A program made the translations under genes and the position numbers. Shown here piece after piece: positions 36,499-51,400 of a stretch of 64,000 bases of DNA (position 1 is its first letter; each line of letters begins with the position of its first letter). Location: positions 5,803,682-5,867,681 of the forward strand of contig NC_069130.1 in assembly GCF_026914265.1 (NCBI RefSeq). Direction: 5' to 3'. This stretch comes from Mya arenaria (Eukaryota > Mollusca > Bivalvia > Myida > Myidae). The notes beneath the pieces were generated by a model, which saw only the letters and a program-made list of their open reading frames with translations, searched no databases and was not told the DNA's origin.

Positions 36499-39400
36499 CT
36501 GAAAATCAAAAACAACACAACAATAGTAAAACTGACAGTAATGAAAAAATATCTCTAGCATTTTTTGCAACACAAACTCATCATTAACAAATTATTAAAC
36601 TATAACCATGTATAAAGTAATCTTTATTTTTAAAATGTACCATTCCTAGTTGTTATACATCTGAAAGAAATACAACAAACTCGCAAGTCAAACACATGAT
36701 AGGTATAAACTCGGAATGAAAATAAGGCAACCACGGAATCATGTGCTTAGGTGAAAACAGAACAGTACTGATTGCATTTGTACCTGTTAAGGATGGTACA
36801 GACCATCGTGGTTTGACCAATGCCGTCAGAGGATCACTTCTACCGCCTCGTATATCAATCCCACGTACAGAACATGTGTACATCTGATTAGATTGAAGGG
36901 AAAGTCCAGCAACGTCGACCATTCTATGTAAACCACAGCTTGTCCAGTCTATAATCGTTTCATTTTCGTTCTTCGCTACTTTGAACTCAAATCGTTCAAT
37001 ATATAGCTTATCAGTCCTTCCAGACCATTCAAGCTTAATCGAGGAGTCGTTCGTTTGAAGATAAAGGGGACAAGAAGGCGACGCAGTTGGCGCAATGCTT
37101 ACAGGACCTTCAGAGAAAACGTGTTTCATGTTGCAATCTGTAGACATTTCATTGTCAGCGATTACATCCAAATACACCGAGTTCATGTCTGGTTTCGAAT
37201 ACAACACATATTGGGTGCTTGATGACATAGCTGAAGCTATTTCTACCTTGTTGACACATCTTATATTCGCTATCATGCGTGTTCCATGTGCTAAATTTAA
37301 CATGATTGTTGTAAACATTGTTCCCGGCGCATACGTAGCCTTTAAAACGTTGTTATCATTGACTGTATTTCCTGAAATTTACGAACACAACAATGTATTG
37401 TTTTGTGATTTCACGCAATTTCGACGAATTATCATTTGCAATTTCTATTTCTAAACAATATATCATCCTGTATATCAAATTGAATTCCTACATGGGTAAT
37501 GCATATTTTAATACATAAGAATATATTAGCAAGTAAACATTACTTTTTTAGACTGTCGGCTGAAAAAAAATTCAGAGAGCCGCATTTCGGAAACGCGACG
37601 AGTGCCTGGAAAGATTAACATTTAATTACCTATTCCAACATAACATGACTTTAGCCCAGATTCGTTGTCCATCGCACTCCAAGAAATATTAACTGTTGTT
37701 TCTACAGTCCCATTTGCAGCTGTATCAGAGAAAGATATGGTATTAAATTCCAACAACGATATCACTGGACCTGTTCTGTCAACGACGATCGGTATCGATG
37801 CAAAGGTTGACCTTAAACCAGCATGGTTATCCACTATTGCTGTTACGAATAATGGTGTGCTGTGGGAAACGCCATCGATGTTTAACAAATGAATGTGTAC
37901 ACAGTGAACTTGATGGAGAGGAACAATTTGAAACGAATTTGGATATGTTCCAACACCTAACAGAACCTACAAAAAAGAAACACGGGTAAGAATGTGATTT
38001 TTAAGTGAATCATTGAAATGAAAATTTTGCCAACTTCACAATGGAATTGCGTAAGTTTTATTTCAAAGCAATGTGATTTTTCATATATACCTGTTTTATT
38101 TTACTTTCCTTGTCTTCAACATTCACTGATACAGCTACTAGTATTTCCGAGCCAACCAGCTGAGAAACTCTTACAACATTTTCATTTGATTGAACTTTTG
38201 CATCACATTCAAAGAGGGTCATGTAAACTGTTGCATTCTTTCCGAAGATGTTTATGTATACGGTTTCATTCAAAGATTCGGATGGTGAAAAATCATACTC
38301 GAAATATATCGATCCGTTATGATTGGTCACAATGGGTAATGAAAAATGTAAGTATCCAGATTGAATCGTTACACGGAAATCATTAACACCGCTTTCTAAA
38401 TAACCAATGGCTCGATAGAGTCCGTCTTTACGAAATGAATAAGGAAATTCAATGAGACGTACTCTTTCAACCATAAAAGTGTCTCTCATTATTTCATTAT
38501 AATTTCTGCAATAGAAGCCAGCTGGAGGGGTCGTATCAATAGTTATAGCGGGCGATGCAGAAACATTACTGTAGTGTTTTACCGAATCAACAGCCTTGAC
38601 GTAACTGATGTATGTGTGGCCGTGCTGCAAAATCAAATTCCGAAACGAGTAAGTAGTTTGCAAACCAACATTTACAAAATCTCCTTGATTAAGCGTTTCG
38701 TTAACTTCAGCTAAAGCAACATAATAACTTTGGATTCCTGAATAATGATCAACAAACCCTGTCCAAGAAATATTTAAGCTATCGGCCTCTCCTTGGAAGC
38801 TACTGTCCATAAATCGACCTGTATTGTATACAACACCATGAATCGGATTATCAGTATCGATGAGAAACCCATCAGAACTTTTTTGTGAGTTTAGTCCTAA
38901 TATGTTCACGGCAGTTACGGTAAAGAAATACTTGATTCCAGGCTCGAGTCTGACACGAGTTACCGTAAAATTCGTAGATAATCCAACGTTTGATACTTGG
39001 ACAATGTCGTTGCCTGGAGTATAAAAAAAACATGTTCAAATAACAAGTTACCATGCATATATAAAATTACGAAACATGGAACAACGATTTGTACTTATCT
39101 TACAAATGACTACAAACGCTGACGCTAAAACCCTAATAGATATAACAATAGTTGAAGCTGCGAAGATGAGAAAGCTACTTATCTAACAAAAGAGCTGTTA
39201 AATACCTTTGACGCTTGTTCCAAGTGATACATTGTAATATGTAATGGTACTTTGTTGTTCGCTGAATACACCATCCCAACATGCGGTGATATTTTCAGTC
39301 CAATCAATGACATCAAAATCCAATTGACAAAAGATGTTCGAATCCTTGATAAATCGGCCCCTTCGTATAGAAGGTGGTGTGTGATCAACTGATAACGGCT

Positions 39401-42400
39401 TGGATGAATATGTTTCAAATGTGGTAGCATTAAGCCATATTTTTAGATACAGCGAATAAGCATACATTGTATTCAATCCTTTTCCGACCGGTAGACAGTA
39501 AATGCCTTTGTTTTCTTTACCAACATCAATCCAAGGGCTCTCTGAACTCAAGTCAAACACTCCATCCCCTGGTTCGGATCCGTTGAATATTCCTATTGTC
39601 CATTGAGATCTTTCTATTGGTGTGTTTTCGTGGGTAATGTTCCAATTTCCATAAATGCAAGCTGACGACTTTGTGAAAAACCTGTTACCGTTCGCAAGTC
39701 CCGTTGAAATATTTACATTTGTTTTGATGTCTGCCTTACTTGAACATTCGGGTATCTCATCACTAAGGCATGGTCGCCCAAACACCGCGCAAGTACATGA
39801 GCCATCGCAATAGTGTACGTCGCACGAGTGCTTCTCGATTTCAAAATAACCTTGTGCTTCCGAGAGAGATTTAAAATTTCCAGTTTGGACAGCAACAACG
39901 GTGACTTTTGCAGCAGTACTGTTGAGGCCTGCATAATTTTCAGCCAAGATTGTCAACACTATTTTTTCATTTGTTATAATTTCATTGTTTAGAGTGAACG
40001 ATGCTGTTATTTCTTTGCCATCGTCTGTAGGAATGACGCTCAGTTTTCCTTCTGACATATCTTCACCTGAATATGATCTACTGACTGTGATGTAGTACAT
40101 TTTAATCTCGGATTCCTCATCAGTAAATCCATACCAAGAAAGGGTTACATTCACCATCGTTTTGTTAGCGGTTATGTAGTTTTTCCAGGACATTGGTTGC
40201 ATAAATCCCCCGGTGTGTGGCGGCGAAGCATCAATGAGTAATTCATTTGTTTGACATGTTGAACAAAGTCCGGCAGCATTGCATGCGGAAACAAACATAT
40301 AATACTTATCGCCGTTGTTAAGCCAATTGTTTTTATCCAAAGTAATTGAAAACGAATTAACTGCACCGATTTGAATATTTTCTAACGGTGTGTGGCCATC
40401 ATGGTGCGTTTTTAATGACAGTGTTTGATCAACAACATGACTCTCTGCATCTGTAAACTCCCAGAAAATATCCACGATCGATCTATCCCACTGGTAGTCC
40501 AAAGAGGAATTCACCGACGAACGACCGAAGTTCAAATTGAACATGGGTTTTAAAGCAACTTGAGGCGGCGTGTCATCAATATAAATAAAAGGCGATATCT
40601 GTGATACATTCTGTCCAACATGATTAAATGCCCACACCATTACATACAACTTTGTCTGAATCGGGAGATTTACATTAGTTCTTACGAAACTTGTTTTTAG
40701 AAGAGAGTTGAAGGATGGCAACATATCACATACGCCCTCAGTAGTTCCAATGCGAACTTCAAATCGTTCTATTCCGGATTCCGGATCTTCAAAACCAATC
40801 CAATGTATTTCTACATGGGATCTGAAAATGATGTACTGAAATGCTATGATGCGAAATTTCGGTATTCGATTTTCATATCAGATTTTCGTTTTAATATGCC
40901 ATTGGCTAAAATGTTAATTGTTGATGCCTGGCGACCCCATATCATTTCAAAGTTCATTTCTTACTGATAATCAATTTGTAAAAGATAAATCGAACATACA
41001 TTACTCGTAAAGTTTTAAAAGAATGGTATTTCTGTTATTTTTGTGAATTGGGTTTATGTTAAAACTTTTTGCTACTGAGCTTGTTTTTGTAGCTTTTCGC
41101 ATAAATATTGGAATCGAAAGTGAAGTATCTACTGTTTAATATTCCAATTTCAGCACAGCGTGTTTGCAATATATTAATCGGTATACTATTTACATATTCT
41201 TTCTCTACACATAAATCCTTTTCAAATGATAATAAAACAATATGAATCACCAGGGATCATAGTAGTACGTTAGTGTTCATCGAATACCTTATTATTAGTT
41301 CTAAATGCACATGGGCACAGTAAATTCTGCAATCATATCTATCTAAAACAAATAAACACTATATGGCATACCTTTGAGATAGGTAATGAAGGTGCAGATC
41401 TCGTGATCCTACGCGAACCTTTCCAGGTATAGGTGGCGATTTGTCTAGTATAATACCATTTGAAGATCGACTGCTGCATAGTCCAGCTCTATTACAAGCC
41501 ATTACATTGCAGTAATATTTTCTACCTGTTGCTAATGGCAAATACCAAATGTGACCTGAAAGAAAGTTTAATCTGGATATTTGTCACACTTGATCTAAAC
41601 AAGAATACCATCATTATATGTTGTAGCCACGCAGTAATATAAAGTAAAAATAACGTGTTCTTACTTGTTTGTAAGCCAACGTTTACACTCGCTGCCACAT
41701 CATGATCGTAACGGCTAGAGCCAAGCGAAACCATGTAGTGCATGATATCGGAATGGTGGTCAAAGAAGTCTTTCCATTGACATCTTATTTGATCAGAGTC
41801 TTTTTGAAAATCAGCATCAACCTTTAACAATTTTAAATATGACAGATATTTCAGCAGTTACGAACATACGGGTACGAGTTCGAGTATTTATAAATTAAAT
41901 ATAATAAAAGTATGGGAGCATAAAATGCTTGATCTGGAAGGCACTACTTGTTAAAGAATACTCTTTGAGCCATTACATACACCATGGAAGCAAATTGTAA
42001 ACCAGTTCAAGTATTTTGTTCCCTTTCGCCCGAAGTTATCATGGTGATACTAGTGTTGCCCATGTTGTGACAGTCATACGTCAGTCGATTAATGTCTTAG
42101 GTTATTTTTCACTTACCCTTAATTTAATCGATAAAATGGTTTGTTTGAATTGTTCACAATTGTCCTGGTCACTTTCGACAACATATACTATTAATTGTAT
42201 GAATTTCACCCTACATTATCCTTTTTATATACCTCTACTATTAAATATACAATTTGAAATGATAACGTTATATAATAAGTGTTACATCTGTCATTCCATC
42301 CCATACGTGGCCTCCTTCAGGCGGTGTTCTATCCACTTGGAATTTTGCAGTTGAAAATGCAGAACTTAATCCCGCTCTGTTGATAGCCTATAATTTAAAA

Positions 42401-45400
42401 AAATAATTTTTCCACAGCGTATTAATACATCTTCTGGTCCTTATAGTTTTTGCATGACGTCATTGAGACAAAGGTTATCACACTACCTTCACGAAACGAT
42501 AATATTACCTGTGCGTGGATGTAGTATTCGACCCCTTCAAGAAAAAGACTAGAACGTAGGCTGATATCAAAAGTATTTTCATTAAACCTTCGCATTGAAG
42601 ATATATCCACTGTGTCTGGTTTTGTGCTGATGTATACTTCAAAACCATCTATGCCACTTTCGTAATCGGTAAAGTCGACTAACTCAACATGAATGTCGAA
42701 TGTTGCGATGAGTGTGTTGTTGTTCAACAGTTGATTGTTTAATATCAGTTTTCCAATCGCCGGCGGTGAACGATCAATTACAACCTCATCAGACACAGAT
42801 TTGGTTTGAAAACCTGCGTAGTCATGAGCTGGAAAATAAGAGTGATGTTGATCAAACAGACACACAATTCTTTACCTAATTTACCTACTAAGCTGTGTTA
42901 TGATAAACTAGTTAAACCCGGCCTCAAATAGGGTTCATAGTCTACACTTTGACTACACTGGGTTTCCCGGTAGTTTGAATTGTGTTTATTATGGTCTTTA
43001 TGATAAACAAAAACAGAGATCAAGTAATACTCTTAAATATACCTGTGACTGTGACAAAAAATGAATTTCCGTCTTTTATGGAAGCAGCATGAAGTGGAAA
43101 CTGCCCGTGTTCGTTAAGTCCAACAAATGCGGTGATAATTGACCCATTATTCTGTGACTGGCTCACTACAATTAATTGTACATGCATTTATTCAAACTAA
43201 TATAAAAACATGAAAAATCAGTATTTCTAGTTAAAAAAATATAATAAAAACATACCAATGTCAACAGTATATTCCTTTATATCACTGGGATAGCCTAGTT
43301 GAAACGTTTTAACTTCGTCAGTAAACCCAGTCCAAGAAACGTGTAGATCATTATTGTTAACGTATCCGTTTATTGTTTCAACAGTAACGATGCCGTGTGA
43401 GGGTGGTGCATCATCAATTATAAATCCGTTACTGCAGGCCTCAAGCTCTTTCAATATCTCTGTCGAAAACTCCCGTTTTACTTCTGTTCTTGGTGAACGG
43501 ACGCACGTGTAATACAATGTACTTGGCTGCAAAAACTCTTTATCAATGTAAAATACATTGTCATTGTTGATTGTTCCATAAACACAGTTTCGACTAAAAC
43601 GGCATTCTTTTGGCACATGCCTGACAGTCATCAAATACCATGTAAAATTTCTGGGTTCAGAGTTGATAACAACACCAACAATATCCGTGTTCGCTTTTCC
43701 AAAATTAACTTCGTTGTCGTGAATGAACGAATACATGTCTCCCAAGTCGGAACTGTGCATCAACTTGAAACAACGTGTACATGCTGATTACATTGGCCGG
43801 ATTATATATGCTGATTACATTGGCCGGATTATCATTATCAATCTAGCATAGTTATGTATAGTTACAAATGCACATATGTTTCAAACGTGATGAAGAAGTC
43901 TTACCTGTTGTATGCGTGACCAGTTTTGATTGTTCCTATCAAACTCATAAACTACTGAATTATGCATCCCGCCAAACCCAGAGGAAGACAGGCGTTTACA
44001 TGTTGTTGAGTGTAGTCCGACATACGAAAACGCTTGAATACAAAATCGCACCGTCGTGTGAATATGCACTGGGATATCAACAACCTCTTTGACCTAAAAA
44101 GCATAACAGATCTTGTTTCAAATACATCATATCATTTGAACATAAACAATTTTTTTGTGTCAATTTTTCAAGACGTTTTAGAATCACAACATTTTTAACT
44201 CGTCTTTTTTGTTTGAAATTGTTTTTACGAACTCGTTTGTTTTTGGCAAATATTATAAACATGGTAAAATGAACTACCATAAATTTAACGAAACTAGCTA
44301 AGAACAGGGAAACTTGCATGAACCTGAATTTTATCAAGATCCTGTTCGAGTGATTAGTGTCATTGTAATGTGATTTATACGTGTGTGGTCTGTTTGCGGT
44401 GTCTAAGTTTGTATCTCTCATTCATTGTCGTTTAGGCCTTTAATCTTGTGTCTCTATACATATCTTAGTTTTTGACTAATGAGGTTGTTCCTGTAGTTTC
44501 GGCGTAGAAATTATCAGCACAGACTTGACTATGTTTTACTTTTCTACATGTTGCATTTACAAATAAGGAAAATAGGTACCTCTGTTCTAGATGTGTTTGG
44601 CGGAATGAAGCTAACCCATTTTGTAAGCTGTGCACTGCTGCTGTCTTCAAATATGGCCCATTTGTAAACAGATACTCCACTTGCAGATACAAATGACTCC
44701 CATTCAGCAGACAAGAAGTAACTACCTTGCTTGCCAGACTGTTCAATGCTTGCACGATGTATTACACCGAATGGAGGATGTACATCGATTTCGAAATAGT
44801 CCGTCAGTATACTTTTTGAACACTGCATTGTCGAACAAATACGCAAGCACACTCTGTACTTGTCACCAGAAACAAGTGGCACATTTTCAATTTTTGTAAC
44901 GTTTTTAAGGTTCGTGCGTTGAAATGGTCGTATAATTTCATTGGAAGACAGAGTTCCATTTTCACACATTTGCATAACAGCTACTTCATAATAAACACTG
45001 TAGGGTATGTCGTCTCTATCGTCAATGGCAAGATATATTGAATCATTTACCTTGGTGAAGTTTTGACCAATTTCTTCCAGTTGTATCTTACTTAGAGTAA
45101 CGTTGAGAAACTGAAAACAAGGTTTTTGCAGGAAGGAAATAAAACTGAGAGTAATCGTATTTTCAGATTTCGTTTTGCGAGTGATAAAACCATCCGAAAT
45201 ATTGACATTCAAGGATGCCGATACGTTATCAGCAGCGGTAAAATGAAGGTCATATCTTGCACCTACATTTATAGCCGAAATAATACAAACGGAGACTGAA
45301 TAACTAGTTTCTGAAATGCTAAAACGTGGAGATGATCTAGGCTGGCTTAAAATAGTAACGTCTTCAAGAATAGCCGGTTTCTCTGGGATTATACGGACGC

Positions 45401-48400
45401 CATTTGAACTAGAAATTGTGCTTCCAGCTTGACATGTTGCTTTAACAATGAAGAAATAGAAGGTATCCAACTTAAGATCTGGTGACGAGATACAAGAGGA
45501 AACATTTGTATCTGACTTCCTAAATGGCACCTTATCAGGTACTGATGTGTTTATTCCAACACCGATTTCGAACGTTAGGTTGACGTGGTGTTGAAATCCA
45601 TACCAAACAGCACAAACGGTATGTGGTGTAAAATGAATGTCAACCTCTTGATTGGCTACATATAGAAAAGATGGATCGATGTCTTTGACCGTTCCAGCCC
45701 CAGGAGGATATTTCGATGGAATGTGAAAAGTGTCTGTTTCATGTTCGGTAAAGTGTCCGGCCTTGTTATAAATAATCATGGTTGCGGTAAAACCATAGTT
45801 GAAATGAGCATCGATGTGTTGCAGACGACGCAATGGGTACTTGAAACAAAATGCGTTGCCAAAACAAGGTATAGAATGAAACATATTCCATTCAAGCAGA
45901 GGTGTGTCCTTTTTATTGTTATGCCCTAAAAAGAGACAAATATATTCAATCAATGTAAAAACACAACATTAGATAAAGTAATTTTTGATAGTCGTTTATT
46001 GAACAAATGCTATTGAAATGCAATGAGAAATCCTTACCGAATTGGATAAATATTTGATCCACAGGAGATTTTTGCTCATCATCAACGAAAGTAGAATTTG
46101 CCCATTCAACGAAAATGAAATCTCCTTTGACGGTAACAGATGGCTTGTCAGTTGCATATGGTGGCGTCTCATCAATAATCATCGGTCCAAATGTAACATA
46201 TGCCGCTACTGAAGCCTTATTTACAGCCTTTATTACGATAAAAAACGGTTCGTCGGAACCAATAGCTGCGTGCCTGTATATAAACTTCTTTCGTCGGTTT
46301 GTTGAACGAAAATCAACAAGGTCTGGCATAGCTTGCTTGCCTCTTGATGTAGACATGCCTACGTAAAAGTCATCAATTTGAGAAATGTCTTCTTTGCATT
46401 CAAATGACAAAGCAAAGTTATCGTGGGGTACGAATATGAAATCGGTCGTACTGTGCCTTTGAAGATTACGGCATAAAAAATCTGAAATAGTTGCGTCTTC
46501 TTCTAGCTTTTTATTAGGCAATGCAATGAGAAAGTCGTCAACATCTGTGGTTACGCTCTTGCATATGTTTTTACAACTTTTAGAACTTGAATTTAAATTA
46601 ATAACCGTCAAGTCCGAACGAATAAGGTATGGTCTATCATTTAAGCAATATATGGACTCAGACGCTCTCGCGTTTTGAATGGTCACATTGAATATAACAG
46701 GTTTGGACGTGTCACGTGTTATACCGTCAGAACATGACACTTGTGAAGGATTCAAAGCATTGTTAAATGCAATGACACTTGTGTAGAAAGTTCCTGTTTC
46801 ATTTACATAAAATTTTGTCGTTGTTTCGGTGTAAAGTACTTCCATTTTTTGAAGAAAACTTATGTTTGTTGAGATATCTTTGTCAAGCATCAACTCTTCA
46901 GCATTCAAGCATCTCTCTGCTATAGCAACGATATATTTCTTGATGCCGCTTTCGTGGTCGATAAAGCCATGCCAGTTAACAAGAAACTCCGTATCACTGG
47001 TATAATCTACTTCGTTGGCACCAGATGCACCTGCAATATAGTGTGAGGCTTAGCAGCGTAACTGTAAGCATGATCTTGTTAAAGGCACAAGGATCATAGA
47101 CAACAGACACTCAACGAGGAACCAGCAATATATTACGGTCGAACCCAATTGGATCGAAATCGCATGGCTCGAATTTCTCATTAGTTCGACCTGGATGTAA
47201 AGGACCTATTTTAAACATTTCCGCTTGGCTCGAATTTCCGGAGGTTCCAGATTCCCTAGAAGTTCGGGGTTGGACTGTACTTCGTTTTACCAACCTTTTC
47301 AAAAATTATATTGTTAATCTGGATAACTATAAACAAATTGTCAGCAAGTATCAAAATATATACGAATAACTTACCTTCGAACACAACACCCTTTTCTGGT
47401 GGCGAGTCATCGACCAAAATGTCTAAATATTCAACACTTGTAAGCAATGCGTGGTTTGTTACGTGAAGTGTAAAAACATAATTTCTGTTGTGATTTCCGT
47501 TGTTGGTTCCTAGAGCTTGAAGTTTGTTTAATGATACAGTATAGTTAAAATGTTCACATTTTCCTATGGAGGGACAATAACAAGTTGCACTTTCGTTTCC
47601 GCAGTCAGACTGAAAAGATACATATCTTTAGCGAATAAAGTATTTACGTCGAAACTTGTGTATCATCTAATTGATATAATTACCTTTTTTTAACGTTACA
47701 AGATAAAGGCAATTATGCATAATTACATCCAATGTGACAGCACCGATCGCCCCGTCTCCGAGTGTAAGAGATCTATCGCTTGTTTCTAGTTTCCACAAAA
47801 CGTTTTGCACCCCACTATGGATATCAAACGCTTCAAAATACAGCAACATTGTTGAAAGTTCTGTGCTATCATGTACAAACAGCATATGTTCGCCATTCTT
47901 TACCAAGTAGATATTGTTTACATTAGGAATTGTTCGATCTATGAACACAGTTCTGTTTCTCACAAGTGAGTTGTTTACAATATCTATTGCATTAACATGA
48001 AACACAAACGTGTCACCGTCGGACATATTAAGACTTTTGCAAGTGCGCTGCCTCGTAAAATTTTGAACCGCTTGTTCATCAGAACCTTTGAAACCAAAGC
48101 GATCAAATCGTAACCAATTTAAGTTAAACTGGATGATTCCATCAACATTCGTCGTTCCTGAAACTGGCAAAAGTCCTTTATTCTGCTCGTACACACTGTC
48201 TGTTGGTATTAGATTGAATTGTGCGGGCGTAACAGGGTTTAGCAGCTTGTTATGCATATAAAATGTGTTGTAAAAATACCCTTCCCATTCAAGACAGATG
48301 TCATTGTGGTGTGTTTGCCAATCATGATTAGTTTGTTTTGAAGCTGATGTTATAAAGAAAAGATCTTCTTCCAATGACTCAACGGAAGACGTTTTATCAT

Positions 48401-51400
48401 ACAATACAAATCTTCATAGTTTGTTTGATGTTATCGGCGACGTCTTTCGTTTCGATTGATATACAGTATAGTTTAGGGGTGTCAGATGTTAGATTCAGAT
48501 ACACATTTGAAACCGATGCATTCACTTTCGTAGAATAAATGCTTGGCCCAAGTGTACCATTCGGCGGAACTACCTCATTAACCGTTATTGTATATGATTC
48601 TATTCCAGAAGCATGTTCATGGTTTCCGTTTTCAGGAATCGGATCTTGCCACCCTCTGAACTTAACAGGTATAACCGGATTTCTCGTAATACGATCTCTT
48701 ACTTCTAGAGGTTCAAAGGAACACTTATGAGTTTCTTGACAATGCACTGGCGACGACGAATCGAAACGATAGCATAGCTCACGGGTCGTTCGAGTTTTCT
48801 CGTATGGACGTGGTGGGTCATCAATTGAATATTCATTCTGACTAACAACATAGCCGCCAGATTGTACTTTAAACTGCACACAAAGCCTGAAAAATTCACA
48901 GAATAAACATAAATTCTTAACATAAACCTTCTAATCTTAAACTACTTTTTACAAAAAGTATCATGGCTCTTTTTCTTAGTTCAATTACAAAATAAATCTT
49001 ACCTCTCACCATCACGTAAGGCATAACTGCCACTTGCTATACTTAAATTGGCCTTCGTTGTAAATAATTCCCTGGCCGCAAGACTTTGGTTTGTATCATT
49101 CAAAACATGGTGTTCCTCAACCTGTACATCAAAGCCTAAAAACAACAAACAGCTATGAACGTTATATTAGAATGTCTAGAAACTTTAAATTAATATATGA
49201 TAATTAAAAAGCAATGTGGTTTTTGCTTTATACATTATTGTCTCCAAGATGATGCAGACATCCAATGCAGCCTAGAAATATAATTTTGCTCTTATCCATA
49301 AATGTTGGGACATGGGTGAGGTTGAGCTTGAGGAGGTTTGACCTCCAATTTACTATCAATTGACCGTTCGAATAATACAATTTTAACTACAGGGACAAGA
49401 CCAGTAGTTCGTAGCCGCAGTGCGGGGATTTTACCCGGGCTTGACTGGACCGAAAGTCACGGTCCGCGCTATTCTCCGGACATGGGGGAGGGGGCGTGGT
49501 TACAATTGACTGGTGCATAATATGTGCATGTTCATTAATCTATTATCAAGATAATATGTATATCATTGATTGCTGGACTGTAGTTTATAATAATTCAAAT
49601 GATTGGCGTCGTGTTTAATGTAAGAACCAAGACCAAGTATTTCGAACAAAACGAACCTGTTACACTTCGCTTAGCAACGACAAGCTTTGCATCGGTTACA
49701 CCAAAGTGGCTTTCTTTTATGTATCCCGGCTTTGTACCCCATCCAGAGGCATCTATACGGAAGGATGAGACGAAATCGTATTTAAGTGTAGAGGGTTGGA
49801 AGTTGCCATAGAAGTCTTGTAAAAAATCACACGCCGTAGACGTAGAGTTTGACTTTGAAAACCCACCTTTCCATTACTGTTGTACAATGCCATTGCACAT
49901 GTTTCGATAGAAGCTTTGTTGTTGCCGTTTACTGAAACAAAACGAATGCATTAAATGACTTTCGTATCTTTGTTGAACATATAATAGTGTTCTCACAAAT
50001 AGTCAATGATTTCGCAAGACTTCAAATTACATGTCTGTCGGTCATAATTAGTACTTAATTCTTGGACACGACATTTAATGTTGAACGACAACTTTTATAT
50101 AATAATGCTAGAAATATGTCACTTATCTTTTAACGGAAAGTTAAAACAATGGCTATTTTACGCCTTTTCTATATAATATACTGTTGACAAGACAAACAAA
50201 ACAAAATGTCCGTTATGTAGAAATATGTTGTACATTGGCAAGATGTTTCAGTGGTTCCTTTTGAAACGTTGTGAAATCCGGCAGAGCAGTGGCAGTTTTT
50301 CACTAAGTCACTATCACATTTGCCTGGCCAACAAAGGGTGTTATTTCTTGCGCACATACCTGAACAAAGATTGAAACATAAGCCCGATACAATGCTTAAG
50401 ATTGAATAAATTTGCAAATTGAGCTTTAAAATCATGTGTTTGTACATTGTACATTCATCTACGTATTTCGGTGTAATGCTAAGCTATGTTTAAAATTTTT
50501 AGTGTAGTTAAAGTTAAATATGTCGTTGGTTTATGTGAGATCAAAAAAGTTTATAAGTAAAATATTCTTACGCTCGCACATCGTATCAGAATGTGTCCGT
50601 TTAAAGTAGACATTGTCTCCCTCGCATATGTTACAAATAGTGTTTTCTCTTCTGGAGCAGCTATGGTACGCACAGTGATCATATGTTTTACATTCTACAA
50701 AATCCAAGAATGGTTCGAAAGAGTTGAAAATCATCACAAGCAATACATGTAGGTATTTTGATATTAATTATTGCATGCTCTTTCCTGCCTTGTAATGTTT
50801 ATTTTTATTAATACAATGAAAACTAAAGGGACACGCCCAGTAGTCAAATATTCAAGTATAAACCCTGTTTAGGGGCACAAGATATGGCCCAAGCTACAAT
50901 GAACTAAAGACACAAACAGATAAACACCACATACACAAATACAAACATCATAAAAAGACCACACACTCATCAAAATAGCCTTACCGATACATGATGGAAT
51001 TACCGCCCTGGGTCAGTCAACGAAACAGGGAAACATGCCACAAACATATACTTTTATATTCATATAAAAGGTAAAGTAACCATTGTGAATATTTAATGGG
51101 ATAAATATGCGGACCATCTCGAAAAGGGTTTACATACGTGTTACAGAGAAATAGTTTTCTAGAAATATAATATTGCATACCCCTAAGTTATGAAAAACAT
51201 AGACGAAATTTAGTGAAAAAACAAGGAAGTTTCAAAACTTAAAGCATTTGTATAACATTTTATTTTAGCTTCAAACGAACTTTTTCGTTAAAATGTTTGC
51301 TTTGAGATAAGACTAAGACTTGCGTTTATTTACAATACCGCCAGATTAATCTTGAAATAGACAGACGGGTAACATAAAGTTTACATAAATAATTGATAGT

